7,276 bases of DNA from an uncultured bacterium (GCA_938003565.1 CALKYB010000354.1:1-7276); one strand, 5' to 3'; numbered from the stretch's first letter, positions 1-6,080 are shown. The notes: generated from the sequence alone by a model not told the origin. Program-made: numbers and translations.

Positions 1-614
1 GCTTGATTTGGCATGGGTCAAATGTAGTGCCAGAGAATGCAACAAAGAGTGCCCTTGTAAAAAGTGAAGTTTTAGGTGCAAAACATTGCCGGGTAATTTT
101 TACGACCGAAAAAGGGCAGCTATTTTTTTCTGATGTACGGCGTTTTGGAACGATCGATTTTGTTAAAGATACCAAAGATGTAGTCGGGGTTGGCCTTGAG
201 CCTTTAGAGTCGGAGTTTAATTACAAAGCCTTTTCTACAATGGCTGCCAAGTCAGCTCAACCGATTAAGAATTTTCTACTTCGTCAGGATCGTATAGTAG
301 GATTAGGAAATATCTATGTCTGCGAAATACTTTTTCTCTCAGGGGTTCATCCCGAGCGGCAGATGAATAGCCTTACTGAGGATGAACTTCGCTCTCTAGT
401 CAAGAATACAAAGTTTATTCTTAAAAAGGCTATCAATAACTGTGGCACCACATTCTCAGATTTTCAGCAGACCACTGGTGAGGTCGGGAACTTTCAGACT
501 TATCTATCAGTTTATGGGCGGGCTGGGGAGCCTTGCAAGGATTGCCGTGAGCCGATTATCAGAAATACGCAAGCGGGTAGGGGAACATTTTTTTGTGAAG
601 TTTGTCAGGATTAG
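1..614 (+). CDS. mutM: Formamidopyrimidine-DNA glycosylase (Fpg/MutM), 3' part; 5' end lies outside the window
   Basis: This base-excision repair enzyme removes oxidised purines such as 8-oxoguanine and nicks the abasic site. About 203 residues are visible, numbered from the first full codon at base 3. The family is usually about 270 residues, so some 65-70 N-terminal residues are missing, including the catalytic Pro and Glu and the hairpin Lys. Seen in order: the void-filling loop DVRRFG (residues 44-49, family usually DPRRFG); the H2TH core with IKNFLLRQ and GLGNIYVCEILF (residues 100-111, with the conserved DNA-binding Asn103); and a C-terminal zinc finger with C178, C181, C198 and C201 and the finger-loop Arg193. 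The reading frame is open to the left edge, so the TTG at base 3 is an internal Leu codon, not a start. It converges with the Cys-rich gene on the other strand. Family assignment is secure. Confidence 0.95.
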   Translation, partial: LIWHGSNVVPENATKSALVKSEVLGAKHCRVIFTTEKGQLFFSDVRRFGTIDFVKDTKDVVGVGLEPLESEFNYKAFSTMAAKSAQPIKNFLLRQDRIVGLGNIYVCEILFLSGVHPERQMNSLTEDELRSLVKNTKFILKKAINNCGTTFSDFQQTTGEVGNFQTYLSVYGRAGEPCKDCREPIIRNTQAGRGTFFCEVCQD

Positions 615-623
615 CTCAATCCT

Positions 624-635
624 TTAAGGCCTTAA
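624..635. repeat. 12-bp perfect palindrome between convergent genes
   Basis: TTAAGGCCTTAA is self-complementary. It fills half of the 23-bp gap between the mutM stop and the stop of the facing Cys-rich gene. As RNA it could form only a 4-bp AU stem with a GGCC loop, and no good U-tract follows, so it is not a convincing terminator. It may be chance. Confidence 0.3.
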
Positions 636-637
636 GT

Positions 638-940
638 CTATGTTTTGAATAAATTTTCCAAAGCTCTCAGAGCATCCTCTTTACTATCGTTCTCTGCTTG
701 AGTGTCAAAATTACCTGGTTTAAACCAATCACAAAAATTTGAGCGATCCTTGTCAACTACTCTCTCTGCCTGACTTTCTTTACAGCTATTGTAGCTATCT
801 TGGTCATAGTGCTGGCAGTTAAAGCAGCATTTGACGTCGCTTAAACATTTCTCGCAAACGGAACCGCGCCCAATTGGAGAGCCAAGGAAACTCTCTAGGG
901 AATTTTTGCATTTAAAGCATTTAAAACTTTCTTCAGGCAT
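638..940 (-). CDS. Small Cys-rich, probably zinc-binding protein of unknown function
   Basis: A 100-residue protein with nine Cys: a CxxC at 8/11, a CxxC at 29/32, then C38, C39, C42, C53 and C70. The spacing fits two zinc sites, one from the two CxxC pairs (a small zinc ribbon) and one from C38 or C39 with C42, C53 and C70. The block FNCQHYD, then AERVVDKDRSNFCDWF (residues 58-73), matches my memory of a conserved uncharacterised bacterial family with C.NC.FYD and QAERV.DKE..NFC signatures. No catalytic motif and no signal peptide are seen, so it is probably cytoplasmic. The last 25 residues are acidic and helical-looking. The ATG at 940 is the only sensible start, since an in-frame TAA lies just upstream, but no clear Shine-Dalgarno precedes it. 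The secreted-protein gene ends 37 bp upstream on the same strand, so translation may depend on a shared transcript. No specific function can be given. Confidence 0.8.
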   Translation of the reverse strand: MPEESFKCFKCKNSLESFLGSPIGRGSVCEKCLSDVKCCFNCQHYDQDSYNSCKESQAERVVDKDRSNFCDWFKPGNFDTQAENDSKEDALRALENLFKT

Positions 941-977
941 AGGGTTAGTTGGCTAAGGAGAAAGCTAAGGTTTGTAC

Positions 978-1988
978 CTACTCTGGTATGCAACTACTTT
1001 GTGTCGCTGCGATCCAGCCCCAGCCGTCACCATCAGAGTCGATGCATTCTGTACTAAGCTCTACTTGAGAGCTATCTTCAGCTAGACAACTCTCGCCAAT
1101 AGTCTCAATCCAACCCCAGCCGTCACCATCAGGGTCTGGGCAAGGAAAGTCTTCAGCTGTTCCCAAGTAAGAGGCGGCTCCTATATTGCTAACTCGAACA
1201 TAGGGATCATTTACCGGTCCATAGCTATGAAGGTCATAAAAAGATAAACCTTCAAGTGGAGTCGCCGATTCTGGCGAGCCAAATCCCAAAGAAAAGTTTG
1301 AAATTGAACCGGGATTATCGTCTTGAAAACTGCTTCCGAAGAGATCAACTGCAATAACACCACCTCTCGTTTCAGTCGCTTGAAAAAAGAAACCGTCAGG
1401 GAAAATTTCATTAATCGCGCTTGGATCCAAAGATAGCTCATACATCTCAGGTTCGTTGTTCGCTAAGAACCATTCGTAAATATCAAAGTAGTTCTCCTGA
1501 GAATCGTCAGAGAGTACCTCGTCAAAATAAATTGGATAATAGAATTCGCCAGTTTCTGTGAATACATCTCTCAAACCATTAATAGTAGATTCAACTATTA
1601 AAGATGTTTCATCTGCTGTGGAGAGAAAAGAGTTGAGCTCCGCAAGCCTAGGACGAGCTCTTTTGCTGGTGCATTCGTTCCCACCAACTTCGCAAGTTCC
1701 GCTCAGTGGATAGGCCGGGTTTGCAATGACAAGTTTTACCTCTACTGAGGTGTAAGGTTTAAAAATTAATAGAAGTTTGTCGAAATTTGAGAAATCCTTA
1801 CCGGTCACAATAAACTCGTCCCGAAAGTCGTTTAGCATGAAGCTATAGTCTACCTTGGCTTCACTAAGGTCGAACTCATAATAGTGAGTCTTCCAGTTAA
1901 GATCTGAGTAATCCTCGGCAGCGGTAAAAGAAGGAAGAAGAATACCAAGAATCGTGACTAATGAGGCTAAACGTTTTGAGTACTTCAT
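978..1988 (-). CDS. Secreted protein of unknown function with two C-terminal DGDGWGW repeats
   Basis: A 336-residue protein. The N-terminus is a typical Sec signal peptide: basic MKYSKR, a hydrophobic core (residues 8-21) and a likely cleavage after TAA (Ala24). The mature part is acidic and rich in aromatic residues, with a possible C99-C106 disulfide; I do not recognise a catalytic fold in it. The C-terminus carries two copies of C-x-D-x-DGDGWGWI-x7-C, at residues 283-301 and 315-333, each with Cys 18 residues apart. Similar CxDxDGDGWGW units occur as tail repeats in secreted enzymes and carbohydrate-associated proteins of marine bacteria (from memory); the D-x-D-G-D pattern suggests calcium binding, and the Cys pair suggests one disulfide per unit. 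The start is well supported: GGAG lies 7 nt upstream of the ATG. It sits upstream of the Cys-rich gene in a possible two-gene transcript. Likely location is periplasm or outside the cell; function unknown. Confidence 0.82.
   Translation of the reverse strand: MKYSKRLASLVTILGILLPSFTAAEDYSDLNWKTHYYEFDLSEAKVDYSFMLNDFRDEFIVTGKDFSNFDKLLLIFKPYTSVEVKLVIANPAYPLSGTCEVGGNECTSKRARPRLAELNSFLSTADETSLIVESTINGLRDVFTETGEFYYPIYFDEVLSDDSQENYFDIYEWFLANNEPEMYELSLDPSAINEIFPDGFFFQATETRGGVIAVDLFGSSFQDDNPGSISNFSLGFGSPESATPLEGLSFYDLHSYGPVNDPYVRVSNIGAASYLGTAEDFPCPDPDGDGWGWIETIGESCLAEDSSQVELSTECIDSDGDGWGWIAATQSSCIPE
990..1046 (-). repeat. DGDGWGW repeat unit 2 (coding)
   Basis: This encodes C315 to C333 of the secreted protein, CIDSDGDGWGW followed by IAATQSSC. 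At the DNA level bases 1011-1040 match bases 1107-1136 of the other unit at 27 of 30 positions, with a 96-bp (32-codon) period. That points to a fairly recent in-frame duplication or to homogenisation. Confidence 0.85.
1086..1142 (-). repeat. DGDGWGW repeat unit 1 (coding)
   Basis: This encodes C283 to C301 of the secreted protein, CPDPDGDGWGW followed by IETIGESC. Cys spacing and the acidic loop are the same as in the other unit. A 13-residue acidic and Ser-rich linker separates the two. Confidence 0.85.
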
Positions 1989-2270
1989 GTATAATCTCCG
2001 ATGATATAGCTAGGCATATGCAGCAATCTGAACTCCCCCTGCTCTGTGACACTAAGGTATGTCCTTTATCTAGTCAATTGCCTTAGCTCTAGCTGGATCC
2101 GTCCTAAACAAGGCCTAACTTTATATCAATAAGACTGCTTGTTAAATTCTATTTCTTCCAGCACTATACGGACTCAATAAACTATGTTTGTAAGCGTTCG
2201 CGTAGAGGAACATTAATTTAATACAAAACTTTTCTATGTTTCTCTATGTTGCTAGCTTCCATTTTATAGT

Positions 2271-2289
2271 CAAAACCTGGCCGGTTTTG
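2271..2289. repeat. Inverted repeat, 7-bp arms, 5-nt centre
   Basis: CAAAACC and GGTTTTG flank the centre TGGCC. It could be an operator or an RNA hairpin. There is no U-tract after it on the plus strand, so it is not a classical terminator. It lies about 80 bp upstream of the M16 promoter -10. Confidence 0.4.
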
Positions 2290-2328
2290 TAGATTTAGTG
2301 AACTCTTACTTGTGGTCACCCCAACAGG

Positions 2329-2343
2329 AGCCCCTGAGGGGCT
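2329..2343. promoter_or_regulatory. GC-rich inverted repeat, candidate operator at the M16 promoter
   Basis: AGCCCC and GGGGCT flank a TGA centre. The repeat ends 12 bp before the TATACT -10 box, so it covers the place where a -35 element would lie. No T-run follows in either direction, which argues against a terminator. The position suits a regulator-binding site; no known regulator motif is recognised. Confidence 0.4.
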
Positions 2344-2352
2344 GTAATCGAG

Positions 2353-2361
2353 TGTTATACT
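2353..2361 (+). promoter_or_regulatory. Extended -10 promoter for the M16 peptidase genes
   Basis: TGTTATACT is an extended -10 (TG, one base, TATACT; 5 of 6 to consensus). There is no good -35 at 17 bp, where the sequence is CCTGAG, as is common when an extended -10 is used. A start near 2368 would give a leader of about 50 nt before the ATG at 2419. Confidence 0.5.
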
Positions 2362-2418
2362 AGCTTGAAATATTGTTAAAAAAGAGGCCGATCGTGTACT
2401 GTATTTAAGTGGATTTTT

Positions 2419-3651
2419 ATGAGTTTTCTTAGCCATCAATTAGACAATGGGCTTACCCTAGTAGCGGAGCCCATGGAGTATTCCTCCTCAGCTTCTTTTT
2501 CAATTTATATTCCTGGTGGTGCTGCCTACGATGATAGCTCCCAACTCGGCGGCTGTTCCTTGCTGGTTGAGATGCTAGGCAAAGGCACAACCAGTCGTGA
2601 CTCTAGAGCTCTCTCTGAAGCGTTTGACTCCTTGGGGGTTAGTAGAAGTCGTTCTTCGGGGGTTGAAGCAATTTCTTTTTCGGCGGCAATGCTTCCCCAA
2701 AATCTTGCACAAGCTTTGTCTCTTACTGCTGAGATGATTTTGCATCCGGGGTTTCCGAAGGAGGAACTTCAGCCAGTGCGCCAGCTTGCTCTGCAAGAAC
2801 TTCGCTCCTTGGAAGATGAACCATCTAGTAAGGCGATGGTAGAGCTAAGCGGGTTATTCTATCCTGCTCCTTTTGGAAATCCATCGATGGGGACTTTAGC
2901 GGGGGTTGAGAATTGTACATTGGATGATTTGGCTTCACTTCATAGAAAGCTTTTTACTCCGAGTGGAGTTGTAATTGGAGTTGCCGGAAAGTTTGATTGG
3001 GACAAGCTTAAGGAACAAGTTGAGACTTCGTTCGGAGCATGGAGTGGTGAAACTCCGCGTCTAAAGCCAGGGAATGTCGCTAAGAGTTATCAAAGCAAGC
3101 ATGTGCAGAAAGAGTCCAATCAGATGCAGCTTGCGTTGGCTTATCCCAGTGTGGATTATTCCCATGAGAATTATTACACGGCGAAAGTTGCTAATGGAGT
3201 TCTCTCGGGTGGTATGTCGGGACGGCTTTTTATTGAAGTCAGAGAAAAGCGTGGTTTAGTATATCGAGTGTCCTCTTCTCATAGCGGCTCACTAGGACGC
3301 GCTGCTGTGATTTCTTATGCAGGAACTACTCCCCAGAATGCTCGCGAGTGTTTGGATGTAATGTATGGGGAGCTCTCTGGTTTGCAAAAAGGAGTTAGCG
3401 AGGATGAGTTGGGGCGAGCGAAAGCTGATTTGAAATCCAGGTTGGTGATGCAAAGTGAAATTAGCTCAGCTCGTGCCTCTTCTATTGCACACAATTGGTG
3501 GAGTCTAGGTCGTGTTAAATCCTTAGACGAGATCAAGAACTCAATAGATAAGGTCACCTCCGAAGCTATAGTGGAGCATTCTAAAAAATTTCCAGCCGAG
3601 CCTGTGTCCCTACTTACCATTGGGCCAGAGGCGTTGGAGTTGCATGCATAG
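2419..3651 (+). CDS. M16 family peptidase-like subunit without a zinc site (Arg/Tyr substrate-binding subunit)
   Basis: A 410-residue M16B-type protein, the usual single-subunit length. It opens with the family signature HQLDNGLTLV (residues 6-15). Where the zinc motif HxxEH belongs it reads SLLVE (residues 47-51), so both His ligands and the general-base Glu are gone; the Glu equivalent to the third ligand is still present (E127). The C-terminal half keeps the family's substrate-binding pair, Arg269 and Tyr282, within SGRLFIEVREKRGLVY. This is the pattern of a non-catalytic partner in heterodimeric M16B proteases, as in mitochondrial processing peptidase alpha or the Sphingomonas pair. No signal peptide, so probably cytoplasmic. 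The ATG follows a weak Shine-Dalgarno (AAGTGGA, 5 nt). The catalytic partner gene starts 50 bp downstream. The endogenous substrate is unknown. Confidence 0.9.
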   Translation: MSFLSHQLDNGLTLVAEPMEYSSSASFSIYIPGGAAYDDSSQLGGCSLLVEMLGKGTTSRDSRALSEAFDSLGVSRSRSSGVEAISFSAAMLPQNLAQALSLTAEMILHPGFPKEELQPVRQLALQELRSLEDEPSSKAMVELSGLFYPAPFGNPSMGTLAGVENCTLDDLASLHRKLFTPSGVVIGVAGKFDWDKLKEQVETSFGAWSGETPRLKPGNVAKSYQSKHVQKESNQMQLALAYPSVDYSHENYYTAKVANGVLSGGMSGRLFIEVREKRGLVYRVSSSHSGSLGRAAVISYAGTTPQNARECLDVMYGELSGLQKGVSEDELGRAKADLKSRLVMQSEISSARASSIAHNWWSLGRVKSLDEIKNSIDKVTSEAIVEHSKKFPAEPVSLLTIGPEALELHA

Positions 3652-3681
3652 TTTAGAATACAGTTTAGTATAGTTTGGTTT
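3650..3681 (+). repeat. Three imperfect tandem AGTTT units between the M16 genes
   Basis: AGTTTAGAATAC, AGTTTAGTAT and AGTTTGGTTT follow each other directly. They start within the stop codon of the first gene and fill most of the gap before the Shine-Dalgarno of the second. The A/U-rich stretch would leave the second ribosome site unstructured. It may be simple low-complexity sequence. Confidence 0.35.
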
Positions 3682-3690
3682 TTAATATCT

Positions 3691-3697
3691 AAGAGGT
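3691..3697 (+). promoter_or_regulatory. Ribosome binding site that decides a TTG start
   Basis: AAGAGGT lies 4 nt before the TTG at 3702. No ATG or GTG is available nearby that would keep the conserved N-terminal HKLDNGLTL block, so this site fixes the rare TTG start of the catalytic M16 gene. Confidence 0.65.
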
Positions 3698-3701
3698 CTA
3701 A

Positions 3702-4916
3702 TTGAAATTTCACCAACATAAACTTGATAATGGTCTAACCTTAATTGGTGAAGAGCGAGAGACTGCCTTTAGCGCCGCGATGGGTTTCTTTGTTCGAACT
3801 GGAGCTCGAGACGAAAGCCCTGAGCTAGCCGGTGTTTCTCATTTTCTTGAACATATGATGTTTAAAGGGACTGAGAAGCGAAGCGCGATGGATATTACCT
3901 TTGAGTTGGGAGCCATCGGAGCCCAGGCTAATGCTTGGACCAGTGAAGAGAATACAGTTTACTACATGGGTGTTTTGCCTGAGTATTTTGATAGCGGTCT
4001 AGATTTGCTTTGTGACATGCTTAGGCCTTCGTTGGATCAAAAAGAGTTTGATACAGAGAAAAATGTCATCCTAGAAGAGATTGCTTTGTATAAGGATAGA
4101 CCTACTCATGTTTTGTTTGAGTCGGCAATGGCAGAGTTCTTTACAGGCCATACCGCAGGAAATACCGTGCTCGGTTCTAGTGAATCTATTTCGGCGCTAA
4201 GTCGTGATCAAATGCTAGGATACTTTGAAAAGCGCTATGCTCCGTCAAATATGATTTTTGTTTGTACTGGTAAGATTGACTGGGAGAAGACCGTTGCCGA
4301 AGTTGATAAGAGATGCGGCGCTTGGAAAGACTATCGGAGTGAGAGAGCCTATCCTAAGTTTAATCCAGAGAAGCGATCCAAAACTATAACTAAAAAAGGT
4401 CTCCAAGGCGCACATGTTTGCTTAGTAGCTCCTGGACCGACTGCTGCAGATGATGATCGATATGCGGCACAAGTGCTCACTTGCATGTTGGGAGACTCTT
4501 CTGGTTCCCAGGCTTACTGGGAGATAGTTGATAGGGGTTTGGCTGAGGTGGCTGTGATGGACTCGGACCAGATGGACCAAGCTGGATTGATTTATGCTTA
4601 TAGTAGCACTGATCCTAGTAGGATTGATGATGTGTCAGCGCGGCTTGGTAAGATCATTAGAGGAGCGGCTGACTCATTAGAAGAAGATGCCTTTGAGAGG
4701 GCGCGAACAAAGATTGCTTCTCGGCTAGTTTTGCAGGGAGAAACTTCTATGCGAAGACTAATGGCGGTTGGTTCTGAATGGAGTTACAGACAGCGATATT
4801 CAGCTCTCGAGGATGAAGTTCAAAAGATTGGTCAATTAACTCTTGGAGATCTCAAGGCTTGTCTTGAGAAGTATCCGCTTGATCTCGCTACAGAAGTAAA
4901 GTTGTTACCGGCGTAG
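3702..4916 (+). CDS. M16 family zinc metallopeptidase, catalytic subunit
   Basis: A 404-residue M16B protease. The inverted zinc motif is intact: H47-F-L-E50-H51, with the likely third ligand Glu126 in VILEEIALYKDRP and the usual FKGT after the motif. The N-terminal block HKLDNGLTLIGEE parallels that of the upstream gene, so the two are diverged duplicates. The Arg/Tyr pair of the C-terminal half is missing: the aligned stretch reads SGSQAYWEIVDRGLAE, with Gln270 and Glu282 in place of Arg and Tyr, which is typical of catalytic subunits that need a partner. No signal peptide, so a cytoplasmic peptide- or protein-degrading role is likely. It starts with TTG behind AAGAGGT, 50 bp after the partner gene, and probably shares its promoter. 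A hairpin terminator overlaps its stop codon. Substrate unknown; a processing role like that of mitochondrial processing peptidase is possible but not shown. Confidence 0.93.
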   Translation: MKFHQHKLDNGLTLIGEERETAFSAAMGFFVRTGARDESPELAGVSHFLEHMMFKGTEKRSAMDITFELGAIGAQANAWTSEENTVYYMGVLPEYFDSGLDLLCDMLRPSLDQKEFDTEKNVILEEIALYKDRPTHVLFESAMAEFFTGHTAGNTVLGSSESISALSRDQMLGYFEKRYAPSNMIFVCTGKIDWEKTVAEVDKRCGAWKDYRSERAYPKFNPEKRSKTITKKGLQGAHVCLVAPGPTAADDDRYAAQVLTCMLGDSSGSQAYWEIVDRGLAEVAVMDSDQMDQAGLIYAYSSTDPSRIDDVSARLGKIIRGAADSLEEDAFERARTKIASRLVLQGETSMRRLMAVGSEWSYRQRYSALEDEVQKIGQLTLGDLKACLEKYPLDLATEVKLLPA

Positions 4917-4932
4917 GCCGAGCAACTATTTT
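4901..4932 (+). terminator. Probable rho-independent terminator overlapping the M16 stop codon
   Basis: GTTGTT pairs with AGCAAC (one U-G pair). After a two-base AC bulge on the 5' side, CGGC pairs with GCCG around a GTAG loop, and TATTTT follows. The stem includes the last codons and stop of the catalytic M16 gene and the stop region of the facing gene. Read on the minus strand the hairpin is followed only by a broken T-run, so it should work mainly for the plus-strand transcript. Confidence 0.5.
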
Positions 4933-5768
4933 CGATAATTTTTGCGGTATTTTTGAAGTTTTTTTGAGCGCATATCGTTTCTACTTGGTCTGAAACCGAG
5001 GAAGCTAAGGATTGCGCCTAGTATGGCTTTAATTATCTTTTCAATAAACTGATCAAACTTACTCTGAGCTTTACTGGGTTTGCTTTTACTAAAGTGGTCT
5101 TCAGCCCCTTTTGTCTTACCTTGCTTATCAGTGCTTTTGCTAGTGGGGCTATCTGCGCTCAATGAATTCTTGGAATACTGGTGAGAGCTAACTTCAAAGG
5201 CAAAGCTTGTATCGAAAATTTTTGAATTTGGTTGTTGTCTTATATTCTTCTTTAGAAAATTTGCATCTTCATCAATAGACATATTTCCAATAGAAGTTTT
5301 TGGAAGAGTGCTGCCGCCCATATTATTGTTCCAGTAATCATCCAAACCAGGCTGAGCTGGAGCTTTAGGCGCTCTTGCTTGCAAACCATCGAAGGAGGAC
5401 TGAGCAGGGGGTGTTTGAATACTGCTTGTGCGATTCCAGCCGTGCTCCCGGGCAAGACTTTCTATTTCGTGAAGGTCTACTGTTCCTCGAGCAGGAAGAT
5501 CTGGACTAGTAGAAAAGGACAAACTCTTGTCTACACTGAACCCATGACTTGCGGCGAGACGCTTGGCATCGTGCTCTTGAATATCTATATTTCCATCACC
5601 GTTAATATCGAAACCGCCAAGTCTTCTTCGGAGTGAGGACTTTAGTCTGGAAAAAAGTCCCGACGACGAATCACCAGATTCCAGTCGCTCAGATTCCAAG
5701 AATTCACTGGAGTCCTGAGACACAATTTGATCCGATTCGGAACGGTATAGTTTTTGATTATTACGCAT
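4926..5768 (-). CDS. Ser-rich protein with two EF-hand-like loops, hydrophobic C-terminal segment and basic tail; function unknown
   Basis: A 280-residue protein I do not recognise as a named family. Residues 54-65, DINGDGNIDIQE, form a complete 12-residue EF-hand loop (Asp1, Asn3, Asp5, Gly6, Asp9, Glu12). Residues 90-101, DLPARGTVDLHE, are a second loop that keeps positions 1, 6, 9 and 12 but has Pro and Arg at 3 and 5. Both are followed by LAxxHG plus an aromatic residue (71-77 and 105-111), showing an internal duplication. The middle is polar, rich in Ser, Pro and Asn and probably disordered. Residues 241-259 are hydrophobic (IIKAILGAILSFLGF), and the tail is strongly basic (KKLQKYRKNYRK). 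No N-terminal signal peptide. The ATG has only a weak AGG 11 nt upstream, and the 95-residue gene ends 24 bp before it, suggesting a shared transcript. It could be a tail-anchored Ca-binding protein or a type IV secretion substrate; both are inference. Confidence 0.72.
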   Translation of the reverse strand: MRNNQKLYRSESDQIVSQDSSEFLESERLESGDSSSGLFSRLKSSLRRRLGGFDINGDGNIDIQEHDAKRLAASHGFSVDKSLSFSTSPDLPARGTVDLHEIESLAREHGWNRTSSIQTPPAQSSFDGLQARAPKAPAQPGLDDYWNNNMGGSTLPKTSIGNMSIDEDANFLKKNIRQQPNSKIFDTSFAFEVSSHQYSKNSLSADSPTSKSTDKQGKTKGAEDHFSKSKPSKAQSKFDQFIEKIIKAILGAILSFLGFRPSRNDMRSKKLQKYRKNYRK

Positions 5769-5792
5769 CTATTGGTTTGCCTAAAATCACGA

Positions 5793-6080
5793 TTAACTCT
5801 CAGATTGAGGATCGTCTGCTAGGCTGCCTAGTTGACTGAAAAGTAAGTCTTTGCTCGTTGGTGTAAGGCCTACGGCGTCTGCAAAGATATCAGCTGCGTC
5901 TTCTATTTCAGCAAATGACTCAACATTTTTCATGTCGTTACAAAATTTTTCGACGAGTGCTAGCTCTTTTACTTCTGTGGCGTAGCGCTGTCTAAAATCG
6001 TCTCTCGATCCAGCAAAGCTAAGTTCACCATATTGAATATCTTGAGCTAGGCTTGGCTCGGGTTGAACTGGAAATGCCAT
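5793..6080 (-). CDS. Small acidic protein of unknown function, first gene of the EF-hand pair
   Basis: A 95-residue protein with about 19 acidic and 7 basic residues, not recognised as a family. Residues 26-70 look mostly helical (SRDDFRQRYATEVKELALV, then SFAEIEDAADIFADAVGL); the N-terminus is Pro-rich and the last ten residues are polar. One Cys (C47). No signal peptide or membrane span. The start is well supported: TGAGGT lies 8 nt before the ATG inside an A/T-rich leader. It heads a minus-strand pair with the EF-hand protein, divergent from the coupling ATPase gene. Its small size, acidity and position beside a larger basic-tailed protein recall secretion chaperones, but nothing in the sequence proves this. 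Confidence 0.72.
   Translation of the reverse strand: MAFPVQPEPSLAQDIQYGELSFAGSRDDFRQRYATEVKELALVEKFCNDMKNVESFAEIEDAADIFADAVGLTPTSKDLLFSQLGSLADDPQSES

Larger units (their letters stand above)
1989..2418. other. 430-bp divergent intergenic region with promoters and inverted repeats
   Basis: This gap separates the secreted-protein gene (minus) from the M16 peptidase genes (plus). The plus side holds an extended -10 promoter and two inverted repeats, listed separately. On the minus side a TTGACT-like -35 (complement of 2072-2077) lies 17 bp from a poor -10 (complement of 2049-2054), which is only a weak candidate. A near-identical tandem 10-mer, TTTCTATGTT then TCTCTATGTT, lies at 2231-2250. 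I see no tRNA, recognised riboswitch or convincing small gene. A 73-codon minus-strand frame that overlaps the first M16 start looks random. Confidence 0.6.

Noticed and set aside
624..635. Palindrome TTAAGGCCTTAA as a bidirectional terminator
   Set aside because: The RNA stem would be 4 AU pairs with no proper U-tract; kept only as a palindrome.
2329..2343. GC-rich hairpin as a transcription terminator
   Set aside because: No run of T follows on either strand, and a promoter -10 lies directly downstream.
2218..2439. 73-codon minus-strand frame beginning inside the first M16 gene
   Set aside because: It overlaps the M16 start, the promoter and both inverted repeats; its composition looks random and no family pattern is visible.
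3315..3719. 134-codon minus-strand frame opposite the end of the first M16 gene
   Set aside because: It lies antisense to a conserved M16 C-terminal region and across the second gene's ribosome site; it is a shadow of the coding frame.
5379..5839. Two plus-strand frames opposite the EF-hand protein
   Set aside because: They mirror the EF-hand coding sequence, lack good ribosome sites and show no recognisable motif.
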